Shown piece by piece: positions 1-7,989 of a stretch of 36,357 bases of DNA. Each line of letters opens with the position of its first letter. The first letter of the stretch is position 1. This DNA is from Microvirga lupini (GTDB lineage: Bacteria > Pseudomonadota > Alphaproteobacteria > Rhizobiales > Beijerinckiaceae). Both the position numbers and the translations under genes were made by a program. Where the stretch lies: positions 5,193-41,549 of the forward strand of contig KI912037.1 of assembly GCA_000517005.1 (NCBI GenBank), given 5' to 3'. Under the pieces are notes generated by a model. That model was not told the DNA's origin, did no database searches, and saw only the letters and a program-made list of their open reading frames with translations.

Positions 1-330
1 TATCTCATGGACATCAACGTGAATGCCAGCCCGATCACCCAAGTTGCCAACACCACCGCGGTCGGCGGCGTCGGCGTCTTCGGCGACGGTGGCGATGCCG
101 TCGCGGCGACGAACCAGAACGCCGAGAGCACGACTGTGCAGCTGATGGACGACAACCACTTCCCGTGGGGTCCTGCTTACGATCTCGGCCCGGACCTCAA
201 CGTGAATGCCAGCCCAATCACCCAGGTAGCCACCACGACCGCTGTGGGCGGCGTCGGCATCTTCGGCGATGGGGGCGACGCCCTCGCGTTCACGAACCAG
301 GACGCCGACATCTTCACCGTCCAGGGCTAA
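1..330 (+). CDS. 3' end of a repeat-containing protein of unknown function
   Basis: The frame is open from the first base (Tyr-Leu precede the Met at position 7), so this is probably the tail of a longer gene cut by the window edge. About 107 residues from that Met hold two near-identical units 61 residues apart, beginning at residues 4 and 65: each has NVNASPITQV, then TAVGGVG[VI]FGDGGDA. The composition is rich in Gly, Ala, Asn and Asp with no Cys, which fits a secreted or surface protein. I do not recognise the family. An RTX gene lies 0.9 kb downstream, so a shared role in extracellular proteins is possible but unproven. The stop is TAA at 328-330. Confidence 0.6.
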   Translation, partial: YLMDINVNASPITQVANTTAVGGVGVFGDGGDAVAATNQNAESTTVQLMDDNHFPWGPAYDLGPDLNVNASPITQVATTTAVGGVGIFGDGGDALAFTNQDADIFTVQG

Positions 331-442
331 CCACCGCCCCAAGGGAGCGTCATCGGCAGGCAGCCGGTGGCGCTCCATTTCCGTCGACGAGACGGACAGG
401 CACGAACGTCTCGCCTCCCCCACCTGACGACGCGATCCGATC

Positions 443-856
443 TCACGCCTGAGGCGCGGACAGGGCCTGTCGGAGCTGGGCGGGGTCGATCGCCACCTTC
501 AGGACCGTTCCGCCGAAATCCAGGATGAGGACGGGTTTTTCGCCGCCCTGTTCGACTCGGGTGCTCAAGGGCTGCACCGGCACGCTCTTGGCGTGGTTCG
601 GTCCCGCGCCTGCGGAAAAGGTCCGGGGTGGCTTGCCCTGGTGGGTGCGCACCATTTCGTTGAGCAGATCCGTCACGATGGGCGTGGAATCCACCGTGCC
701 GAGAAGAACCTCATATTCGCGGCCCGTATCGGCGCGAACCCCCAAAGCCACGATGGCGCCGTCGTCCGAGACCCGGACCCGCCAGGCCGTTGAACCAATC
801 CGCTTGACCAAAACCAGCTCCTCCCGATGCCCCATCCCCTGTGCGGGCCGGAGCAT
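443..856 (-). CDS. hypothetical protein, about 137-154 residues
   Basis: The open frame runs from a TTG at 907 to the stop at 443. I prefer the ATG at 856, giving 137 residues, because TTG has no ribosome-binding site; the purine run GGGAG, however, lies directly against this ATG, so the start stays uncertain (a second ATG is at 835). The protein has a basic N-terminal third, a beta-rich middle (WRVRVSDDGAIVALGV), a Pro/Gly-rich linker and a hydrophobic C-terminal strand ending in an Ala/Leu helix. No signal peptide, membrane helix or known motif is visible. It stands alone on the minus strand between two plus-strand genes for probable secreted proteins. Function unknown. Confidence 0.5.
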   Translation of the reverse strand: MLRPAQGMGHREELVLVKRIGSTAWRVRVSDDGAIVALGVRADTGREYEVLLGTVDSTPIVTDLLNEMVRTHQGKPPRTFSAGAGPNHAKSVPVQPLSTRVEQGGEKPVLILDFGGTVLKVAIDPAQLRQALSAPQA

Positions 857-907
857 CTCCCTGTCAATCCCGAAGGCCCCACTTCCCGTGCCGGGTTGCG
901 CCGTCAA

Positions 908-1250
908 GGTGCCGGTCGCCGGAGCAATGCATTCGTGAAGAAGACCCGCGGATTGACGCCAAATAGACTTATTCTCGCACTATGTTTTCATGCAGCGGCG
1001 ATGCGTACTTACATGAAGCTTTTAAGAAATCATGCTTGAACTCAATTCAAATAACCAAAACGGATTATGAAGCAATCAAATAAAAACAGGAATTCTTTAA
1101 CAAGACAGCATCACCGAAATCTGCATCTGTTCAATATATACTTATCGTGAGGAATGACTGCCGGTTACGAAAGATCACATACTGCAAAAGGTGTACCGCA
1201 GAATGTGTAGTAAAAGCCTGAGTTCTGTCTGAGCAAAAGTTCCCCATGAC
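908..1250. other. AT-rich gene-free stretch upstream of the RTX gene
   Basis: About 340 bases without a credible gene. From about 960 the base composition turns clearly AT-rich compared with the coding DNA on both sides, and it includes an imperfect inverted repeat TTGAA-ctcaa-TTCAA at about 1034-1048. It probably carries the promoter and leader of the RTX gene at 1263, but I cannot pick convincing -35 and -10 elements. Confidence 0.35.
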
Positions 1251-1262
1251 CGGGAGGATCGA

Positions 1263-2943
1263 ATGGCACTCATATTTGGCAGCGGACGTCGCGAGACTCT
1301 GATCGGCACTGGTGGCGCGGACCGCATTTTTGGGAGAGGCGGCAATGACCGCCTGTCCGGTTTGAGCGGCAACGACACACTCGATGGCGGCAGCGGCAAC
1401 GATCGTTTGTTCGGCAACAACGGTCCACGACCGGTTGTTCGGGCGCCGAGGCAACGATTCTCTCGATGGCGGCAGCGGCAATGACCGTCTGTCTGGCGGC
1501 GCCGGCAACGATACCCTGCTGGGCGGCAGCGGCAATGACACGCTTGATGGCGGCGAGGGCAACGATGTGCTGCGGGGCGGCGTCGGCAATGACGTCGCGT
1601 TCGGCGGAGAAGGCAACGACAGCTTCACCTGGAACCCCGGCGACGGCGATGACACCTTCGACGGCGGTGCCGGCACCGACACGCTGATCTTCAACGGCTC
1701 GGACGACGCCGAGCGGATGACGATCACGACCCTCGCCGGTGGCGGTTTCCTGTTCTTCCGCGATGTCGGCGACATCACCGTCAACACCACCAATGTCGAG
1801 CGCGTCGAGGTCGACGGCCGCGGCGGCAACGACACCATCGACGGCTCGGGTCAGACCGATGCCAATGTCGTGCTGGACATCAGCGGCGGGGCCGGTGACG
1901 ACAGCCTGGAAGGCAGCGCCGGCAACGACAGTCTGGACGGTGGCGACGGCAACGACACGATGCTCGGCAATACCGGCAACGATACCGCGTCCGGCGGCCT
2001 CGGCAACGACAGCTTCAGATGGGATCCCGGCGACGGCAATGACGTCTTCGACGGTGGCGCCGGCACCGACACTCTGATCTTCAACGGTTCGGACGCCGCT
2101 GAGATCATGACGGTCACCACCCAGGCCGGCGGCGGCTTCCGGTTCTTCCGGAATGTCGGCAACATCACGGTCGACACGACCAATGTGGAGCGGGTCGATG
2201 TCGACGGATTGGGTGGCAACGACACCATCGATGGCTCGGCTCAGACGAATGCCGCCGTTGCGTTGGAAATTAGCGGCGGTGCGGGGGACGACAGTCTGAC
2301 GGGTGGCGCAGGGAATGATGTCATCATCGGCAATACCGGCAACGATACCGCGAATGGCGGCGCCGGCGACGACAGCTTCACCTGGAATCCGGGCGATGGG
2401 AATGACACCTTCGACGGCGGCACCGGCACGGATACGCTGATTTTCAACGGCTCGAACGCCGCTGAGATCATGACGATCGCCGACCTCGGCGGCGGATTCC
2501 GGTTCACCCGCGACGTCGGAAACATCAACGTCGACACCACCAATGTGGAGCGGGTCGACGTTGATGGACTGGGCGGCAACGACACCATCGACGGCTCGAC
2601 TCTGACGAATATCGCTGTTGCGCTGGAGATCAGCGGCGGAGACGGGAACGACACGCTGACAGGTGGTGCGGGTAATGACACCGTGGATGGCGGCGCCGGA
2701 AACGACACTCTGACAGGTGGTCTGGGCGCCGACACATTCGTCTTCGGTGGCGCGACTGCGAACGGTGTGACGGAGACGGACCTCATCATCGGCTACAGCG
2801 AAGCCGAGTTGGATGTGATCGACGCGGACGTGGCCAGCAGCACGGTCGTCGGAGGCAATCTCCAGCTGACTCTTGTCGGCGGCGACGCCGACATCGTGGT
2901 GGTCCAGGGCATCGGCAGCATCAATGACGTGACGATCATCTGA
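1263..2943 (+). pseudogene. RTX-type calcium-binding protein, frameshifted near the 5' end
   Basis: ATG at 1263 is preceded by GGGAGG (1251-1256). The protein is built of RTX nonapeptides (GGxGxDxLx type, such as [19 protein letters not shown]), which bind calcium in a beta-roll once outside the cell, and such proteins usually leave by type I secretion; no exporter is in this window. The first frame stops at 1484, while RTX repeats resume in the +1 frame from about 1429. At 1425-1428 four bases (CCAC) stand where a three-base codon is expected, so one extra base breaks the gene. Removing it gives 559 residues. Three longer modules follow, and the C-terminus (ADTFVFGG, then a hydrophobic beta-rich tail) is typical of RTX secretion signals. 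A sequencing error is as likely as a true mutation. Confidence 0.8.
1621..2700 (+). repeat. three tandem coding modules of about 120-130 codons inside the RTX gene
   Basis: Three copies start at 1621, 2011 and 2374 (spacing 390 and 363 bases). Each begins SF[TR]W[ND]PGDG, continues with [10 protein letters not shown], a non-RTX segment (around TNVER and [12 protein letters not shown]) and closes with a short run of RTX nonapeptides. The copies differ by scattered substitutions, so the duplications are not recent. The third copy has lost some residues. Confidence 0.75.
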
Positions 2944-2964
2944 CGTTCACGCTTGTCATGAGAC

Positions 2965-2997
2965 GAAGCCGCCGCTAGGCATCCTGGCGGCGGCTTC
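2965..2997 (+). terminator. candidate transcription terminator hairpin after the RTX gene
   Basis: A perfect 10-bp stem, GAAGCCGCCG (2965-2974) with CGGCGGCTTC (2988-2997), and a 13-base loop lies 21 bases after the RTX stop codon. There is no clear T-run behind it, so it may be a Rho-assisted or mRNA-stabilising hairpin. Confidence 0.5.
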
Positions 2998-3160
2998 AAC
3001 GTCGATCGGCCGGCCGCGCAGAAGCGCGGGTACGGGCCGATGGACGATGGCGAGGCCTGCCCGCATACTCCACAAGCCGGTTGTCAGGATCGTGGCGCCT
3101 CCGTCATCGGGATGTCACGGGTTCAATGGCAGGTGACCGGTCCAGGAGGAACAGGATCCC

Positions 3161-4309
3161 ATGAAGCATATTGCGATTTTGAGCGCGCTTATCGCCTCGC
3201 TGCCCGCCCTGCTCGGACCGGCCATCGCCCGGGAGAAGACGCTGACCGGCGGGCGGACGATCGTGGTCGCCCATAGGGGCGCCAGCGGCTATCTTCCGGA
3301 ACACACCCTCGAGGGCTACAAGCTTGCCATCGAGATGGGCGCCGACTTCGTCGAGCCCGACCTCGTGGTGACCAAGGACGGCGTGCTGATCGCCCGCCAC
3401 GAGCCGATGCTGAGCGGCACCACCGATGTTGCCAACCGTCCGGAATTCGCGTCGCGGAAGATCACCCGCAAGGTCGACGGAGTCGATACGACCGATTGGT
3501 TCGCGGTCGACTTCACCCTGGTCGAGATCAAGCAGCTGCGCGCCAAGCAGGCCATGGCGGACCGCGACCAGTCCAAGAACGGTCAGTTCCAGATCCCGAC
3601 CCTGGAAGAGGTGATCGACCTGGTGAAGAAGGAATCGGCGGCGCGCGGGCGCACGATCGGCATCGCGCCCGAGACCAAGCATCCCACCTTCCACGCGGCG
3701 CTCGGCCTTCCCATCGAGGACCGCCTCGTCGCCGTGCTCACGAAGGCCGGCTGGACGGCCAAGGACGCTCCGGTGGTGATCCAGAGCTTCGAGACCGCGA
3801 ACCTCAAATACCTGAACACCAGGATTGACGTGCGCCTGGCGCAGCTCGTCGACGGGGCCGATGTCGATAAGGACGGCAACATGGTGATGGAGGCTCCTTA
3901 CGCGCAGCCCTACGACTTCGTGGTGATCGGCGACAAACGCACCAACAAGGACCTCCTGACGAAAGAGGGTCTGGCCGAGATCAAGACCTATGCCGACATC
4001 GTCGCCCCGTGGAAGCCGTATATCCTGGCGAGCCGACAGGTCGACAGGAACAACGACAGCAAGCCGGACGATCTCAACGGCGACGGCACGATCGACGAGC
4101 GCGACCGGGTGCTCGTGGAGCCGTCGAGCGTGGTCAAGGACGCCCACACGGCTGGCCTCCAGGTGTTCACCTGGACCTTCCGCAGCGAGCCGAAGCGCCT
4201 GACCTCCGACTTCAAGGGCGAGCCGGCGGCGGAGTACAAGGCCTTCTACGCGCTCGGCGTCGACGGTCTCTTCAGCGACTTCCCCGACCATGCGGTGAAG
4301 GCCCGCTGA
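3161..4309 (+). CDS. glpQ: secreted glycerophosphodiester phosphodiesterase
   Basis: This 382-residue protein should hydrolyse glycerophosphodiesters to glycerol 3-phosphate and an alcohol, in the periplasm. The start is fixed by AGGAGGA at 3144-3150. A signal peptide of about 23 residues ends at AIA. The GDPD metal and catalytic residues are all visible: H38 in VVAHRGASG, E65 and D67 in EPD, and H80 in ARHEP. The length matches the GlpQ class. Unusually, residues 295-315 hold two calcium-loop-like segments, DRNNDSKPD and DLNGDGTIDERD; the second fits the EF-hand pattern D-x-N-x-D-G-x-I-D-x-x-D. GlpQ enzymes are calcium dependent, but this loop is not part of the usual active site. It stands alone; no glp transporter is adjacent. 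Confidence 0.92.
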   Translation: MKHIAILSALIASLPALLGPAIAREKTLTGGRTIVVAHRGASGYLPEHTLEGYKLAIEMGADFVEPDLVVTKDGVLIARHEPMLSGTTDVANRPEFASRKITRKVDGVDTTDWFAVDFTLVEIKQLRAKQAMADRDQSKNGQFQIPTLEEVIDLVKKESAARGRTIGIAPETKHPTFHAALGLPIEDRLVAVLTKAGWTAKDAPVVIQSFETANLKYLNTRIDVRLAQLVDGADVDKDGNMVMEAPYAQPYDFVVIGDKRTNKDLLTKEGLAEIKTYADIVAPWKPYILASRQVDRNNDSKPDDLNGDGTIDERDRVLVEPSSVVKDAHTAGLQVFTWTFRSEPKRLTSDFKGEPAAEYKAFYALGVDGLFSDFPDHAVKAR

Positions 4310-4334
4310 CCCTCAAGAACGGCATTGGCGAATT

Positions 4335-4362
4335 CGCCCCGGCTCCGTCATGGGCTGGGGCG
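4335..4362 (+). terminator. candidate terminator hairpin after glpQ
   Basis: CGCCCC (4335-4340) pairs with GGGGCG (4357-4362) across a 16-base loop, 25 bases after the glpQ stop codon. No T-run follows, so the call is weak. Confidence 0.3.
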
Positions 4363-4511
4363 TTCCCATTTGCACGCCCCGGCGCGACAATACGCGTCGT
4401 CCGAGACCAAGCCGTTATGATAGCCTGGCCAACAGGACTCGGGCTCACCCGGGCCGACCGAAATCATAACGGAACGAAGTCGGGTCGAATCCGGCTGAAC
4501 AGGGGCATGTC

Positions 4512-4775
4512 ATGGAAACCACGGTTCTCGGCGTCTTGAGGAAGGCTTGCGACCTCGTCGGCAGCGGACAGTCGCTCGGGATCATCGAAGCGATCAGCTC
4601 TCTCCGGGCGGAGGCCAGCGGCCGGACACGGGACCTTGCCTATTACGCCGTACTCGAAACCGCCATGGTGAGCCGTGGCGATGCCTCCCTGGCGATGCTC
4701 GCCGGCGATCAGAAGGAGCCCGCGATCGAGCTCCTCCGGTCGACCATCCGACGTCTCATGTCCGCACTTCACTAG
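4512..4775 (+). CDS. small hypothetical protein, 87 residues
   Basis: An 87-residue, mostly helical protein starting METTVLGVLRKACDLV. It has no Cys, no signal peptide and no membrane segment, and is rich in Ala, Leu and Arg. The ribosome-binding site is poor (AGGGG at about 4500-4504). The start is ambiguous but no better in-frame Met exists before residue 53. It is followed immediately by a cluster of palindromic repeats. I do not recognise the family; the regular spacing of hydrophobic residues suggests a small helical bundle. Confidence 0.5.
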   Translation: METTVLGVLRKACDLVGSGQSLGIIEAISSLRAEASGRTRDLAYYAVLETAMVSRGDASLAMLAGDQKEPAIELLRSTIRRLMSALH

Positions 4776-5060
4776 CGCATCGTGCGGAAAAGTGGATCCG
4801 GTTTTCCGCACTCAACGATGCGCCGCATAAAGGATTGAGCATCGGAGTCGATCCCAAAAGTGCCTTCCACTTTTGGGTCCGATGCTCTAGAGCATTTTTC
4901 GGCGAAGTGGATCCGGTTCGCCGTTAAAAAATGCGGCGAACCAAGAAGAGAGATGATTCCACGCAAGTGGAAACAGCTCTAGAGCATCGATCCGATGTTC
5001 CTTCTTGAAGTGAGCGCATCGAATCCGGTTTTCTTCACGATGCGCTAAGGTGCTCTCACG
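4775..5060. repeat. mosaic cluster of nested palindromic intergenic repeats
   Basis: At least four hairpin-forming units are packed into 0.29 kb. Unit 1, 4775-4823, opens GCGCATCGTGCGGAAAA and closes with its near complement. Unit 2, 4837-4887, pairs GAGCATCGG with CCGATGCTC and CCCAAAAGTG with CACTTTTGGG. Unit 3, about 4891-4932, pairs GGCGAA with TTCGCC. Unit 4, about 5012-5048, pairs AGCGCATCG with CGATGCGCT. The motif aAGTGGATCCGG recurs. They resemble the RIME-type mosaic elements of rhizobia, by memory. A further copy is at 29088-29136. Confidence 0.8.
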
Positions 5061-5148
5061 GTCGCTTGCTTCCATCTGAATGACCCGGCCGGGTGGTGCC
5101 CGGCTGCCATTGCTCTATGATGAAGCCCGCATCTTGATCGGAGAGCTG

Positions 5149-5769
5149 ATGGCTGAGCGCAAATATGGGGCTCCGGCACCTGAGACCGATACCATGGTCT
5201 CCGGCGCGGACTGGTCAGGGCAGGATATCTCCCGCCAGAACCACACCCGAATCCTGTTCGTCGACCTCGACATGACCGAGGCGAGAAATACGGGCGCCGT
5301 CTTCACCGAATGCACGTTCCGGCGCGCGCGCTTCAATGCGTCCGTCCACGAGAGCGCCGCCTTCGTGAACTGCACCTTCGTCTCCTGCAAGTTCTACGAT
5401 GCCAGCTTCACGGAATGTAAGTTCGTCGGCAGCATGTTCGACGGCTGCAGCTTCGAGATCATGAAGATCGTCGGCGGAAACTGGTCGCATGTGGGACTGC
5501 CCGGCGCCGATCTCCGATCAGCCTCCTTCCGGGGCACGCGGCTGCGGGAGGCCGATCTGACCGGGGCACGGTGTCAGGGGGCCAGCATACGCGATGCCGA
5601 CCTGTCCGGCGCATGGCTGCACAGCGCCGATCTCTCCCGCTGCGATCTGCGCGGCAGCGACCTGAGCGCCATCGAGCCGGAGAACGTCGCCCTCAAAGGA
5701 GCCATCATCACGATCGATCAGACCATTACGATCGCCCAGGCCCTCGGGCTGGATGTACGCATGGATTAG
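5149..5769 (+). CDS. pentapeptide-repeat protein
   Basis: From about residue 35 the protein is built of pentapeptide repeats (A[DN]LxX type), for example ADLRSASFRGTRLREADLTG and ADLSGAWLHSADLS. These fold into a right-handed quadrilateral beta-helix. The N-terminal part of the repeat region uses aromatic and Cys variants (CTFVSCKFYDASFTECKF), typical of this family. ATG at 5149 has GGAG at 5140-5143, five bases upstream, giving 206 residues; an in-frame ATG at 5080 would add 23 residues but has no ribosome-binding site and sits against the repeat cluster. Family members range from gyrase-protecting proteins to structural proteins, so the function is open. A closing strand at the C-terminus (TIDQTITIAQALGLDVRMD) looks complete. 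Confidence 0.85.
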   Translation: MAERKYGAPAPETDTMVSGADWSGQDISRQNHTRILFVDLDMTEARNTGAVFTECTFRRARFNASVHESAAFVNCTFVSCKFYDASFTECKFVGSMFDGCSFEIMKIVGGNWSHVGLPGADLRSASFRGTRLREADLTGARCQGASIRDADLSGAWLHSADLSRCDLRGSDLSAIEPENVALKGAIITIDQTITIAQALGLDVRMD

Positions 5770-5794
5770 CGCATCGCGGTGAGATCCGCATCGC

Positions 5795-6334
5795 TCAGCA
5801 GGCGATCTGTGCTCCCGTCATGTGCACGGGCGTGATGGGCCTGACATCGCGACCAGCGACGGAACAGGTCAGGCGTGCCTCGGACCGGCACTGGGGCCCT
5901 TTCGGAGGACCGACTCGCGGACCGACGGCAAATTGAACCGTCACCTCTCCAGGCGCCGTCTCGAGGAAACCCTCGATGGACGACAGCCAGGTTTGGCCGA
6001 CGAGATCTTCCGTGGCGCGCGCTTCGTTCAGAGCCTGCTCGACACAGGCTGCCGCTGCATCCTTCGGCAGCAGGGGCTCGACCACAGCAGGCTGCGTGAT
6101 GGCTGCTGTCGTCTCGACATCCGGTGTTTCCTTCATCGTTGGCGCTGCAGGCTCGGAGACCTGCGGATCGCCACGAAAACCATTGACGGTCGCAAGCGCC
6201 AGAATGGCAAAGACACCGATCTGAATCGGAATGCGTTTCAGCTTGCTCAGGAGAGGAGTCCGGCTGAAGAGCACGGGCCCATAGAGATGGAGGAAGACGG
6301 CAACGAGAGTGAGGAGAATGAGGAAACGCAGCAT
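5795..6334 (-). CDS. membrane-anchored hypothetical protein, 179 residues
   Basis: Two hydrophobic segments near the N-terminus (about residues 1-20 and 36-52) should anchor it in the inner membrane. A Pro/Ala/Thr-rich linker of about 40 residues follows. The C-terminal domain, from about residue 90, has three or four Cys residues (AACVEQAL, QCRSEARLTCSV, AQIAC) that could form disulfides, suggesting it faces the periplasm. The ribosome-binding site before ATG at 6334 is weak. It converges with the pentapeptide-repeat gene, with only 25 bases between their stops. No family is recognised. Confidence 0.6.
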   Translation of the reverse strand: MLRFLILLTLVAVFLHLYGPVLFSRTPLLSKLKRIPIQIGVFAILALATVNGFRGDPQVSEPAAPTMKETPDVETTAAITQPAVVEPLLPKDAAAACVEQALNEARATEDLVGQTWLSSIEGFLETAPGEVTVQFAVGPRVGPPKGPQCRSEARLTCSVAGRDVRPITPVHMTGAQIAC

Positions 6335-6509
6335 AATGGATCGTGCCCGCGCGATATCGTGCGAAATGAACGTCTTGTCCTGGGAACGCCCTAACCTAAC
6401 GCAGGATCCCCATCACCGCATGCGGCAAGTCCCGTTTCTCATCACTATGGTTAGTGATGTCTTAAAGACCCTCGCCCTGCCGTATCGACCATGAGGGAGA
6501 GGACGCGCT

Positions 6510-7745
6510 TCACGCGCGCTCCTCCCAGAGCCTGGCGAGTTCGACGATGGTCTTCACGGCCTTGTCCATGTCCTGGCTGCTGACGAATTCGAGCGGAGAA
6601 TGGAAGGCATGGCCGCCGGCGAAGATGTTGGGGCAAGGCAGCCCCATGAAGGAGAGGCGCGAACCATCCGTGCCGCCGCGGATGCTGCCGCGCACAGGAT
6701 CCATGCCGGCCCGGCGGATCGCTTCCACCGCGTATTCGACAATCCCCGGCTTTTGATCGAGCACGACCTTCATGTTGCGGTACTGCTCCTTGACCGTGAA
6801 GGTGTAGCTCGAGCCGGGATAGGCCTGCATCACCTCCTTGGTGATGTTTTCCAGCAGCGCCTCCTTGACCTTAAGGCCCTCCTCCGTGAAATCGCGGATG
6901 ATGAGGCTTAAGTTGGCCTTCTCCATCACGCCGGTCACGCCGGTCGGATGGATGAAGCCGTCGCGGCCCTTCGTCGTCTCGGGCGCCATGTCCCGCGGCA
7001 GGCGCGCGATGATGTCGCCGGCGATCCTGATGGCGTTCTCCATCTTGCCATAGGCGAAGCCCGGATGAATCGCCACGCCCTTGATGGCGATCTCCACCGC
7101 GTCGGCGGAGAAGGTCTCGTCCTCGATGGTGCCGGCCGTCTCGCCATCCATCGTATAGCCGAAATCGGCACCGAGCTTTTTGAGATCAACCTTGTCGACC
7201 CCGCGGCCGATCTCCTCGTCGGTGGTGAAAAGAATGCGGATCGCTCCGTGCTTGACGTCCGGGTTGTTGATCAGGAACTCGGCTGCCGCCATGATCTCGG
7301 CGATGCCGGCCTTGTCGTCGGCGCCCAGAAGCGTCGTGCCGTCTGACGTGACGATATCGTGGCCGATCAGATCCTTCAGCACGGGATGATCGGCGACGCG
7401 GATGACTTGGGCAGGATCGCCGGGCAGTTGGATATCGCCACCCTGGTAGTTCCGGACGACCTGCGGCCTGACGTTCGTGCCGGAGAAATCCGGCGCCGTA
7501 TCCATATGGGCGCAGAAGCAGATGACGGGTACGTTGTTCTTGTGAGTATTCGACGGGATGGTCGCATAGACGTAACCGTGCTCGTCGAGATGCGCGTCGG
7601 AGATACCGATCTCGAGAAGCTCCTCGACCAGCAGCCGGCCGAGATTCTTCTGCTTCTCGGTGGAGGGTTGGATCTGGGACTTGGCGTCGGACTGGGTATC
7701 GATGACGACGTAGCGAAGGAAACGATCGGTAACGCTGGCGGCCAT
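6510..7745 (-). CDS. pepT: peptidase T (tripeptide aminopeptidase)
   Basis: A 411-residue cytoplasmic M20B metallopeptidase that removes the N-terminal residue of tripeptides. All zinc and catalytic positions expected for PepT are present: H80 and D82 in CAHMDTAPDFSG, the bridging D143 in GADDKAG, the E177-E178 pair in TTDEEIGRG, D200 in TMDGE, and H379 in AGGHAFHSPLEF. The length is close to the E. coli enzyme (about 408). The dimerisation insert between the metal-site halves is intact. ATG at 7745 is kept as the start although its ribosome-binding site is weak. It is a single gene, divergent from the CAP-RTX gene. Confidence 0.95.
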   Translation of the reverse strand: MAASVTDRFLRYVVIDTQSDAKSQIQPSTEKQKNLGRLLVEELLEIGISDAHLDEHGYVYATIPSNTHKNNVPVICFCAHMDTAPDFSGTNVRPQVVRNYQGGDIQLPGDPAQVIRVADHPVLKDLIGHDIVTSDGTTLLGADDKAGIAEIMAAAEFLINNPDVKHGAIRILFTTDEEIGRGVDKVDLKKLGADFGYTMDGETAGTIEDETFSADAVEIAIKGVAIHPGFAYGKMENAIRIAGDIIARLPRDMAPETTKGRDGFIHPTGVTGVMEKANLSLIIRDFTEEGLKVKEALLENITKEVMQAYPGSSYTFTVKEQYRNMKVVLDQKPGIVEYAVEAIRRAGMDPVRGSIRGGTDGSRLSFMGLPCPNIFAGGHAFHSPLEFVSSQDMDKAVKTIVELARLWEERA

Positions 7746-7989
7746 GGGTCGTGATCCGGATTGCGAGGAGATGCAACAGGGTTGTAGCGGGGCAAAGCCG
7801 TCTCGTGAATGGGCTGTGGGAAAATTCTTCCCTCCGCGTGGTCCGATCGATCAGTGGCCGCGGTCCGGCAATCACATTGTCAACACATTGGTAGGCCAAG
7901 CGCGACCATGCATTCCGAAGACTTACAAGGTCGTTTTTGATCTGTCGGAATGTAAGCCTAAGAAGTTTATCCAAGGGGCATTACCAATA
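7746..7989. other. intergenic leader with interlocking inverted repeats
   Basis: Between divergent pepT and the CAP-RTX gene. Two inverted repeats interlock: CATTCCGA (7911-7918) with TCGGAATG (7945-7952), and CTTACA (7922-7927) with TGTAAG (7951-7956). The arrangement A-B-A'-B' could form a pseudoknot or alternative hairpins in the leader of the downstream gene. No promoter could be assigned with confidence. Confidence 0.35.

Noticed and set aside
3104-4291. A 395-codon open frame on the minus strand opposite glpQ
   Set aside because: It is antisense to a gene with complete motifs, signal peptide and ribosome-binding site; it shows no domain and its composition is that of a GC-rich shadow.
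4775-5060. CRISPR array
   Set aside because: The units are palindromic and of unequal spacing and sequence, not identical direct repeats with spacers.
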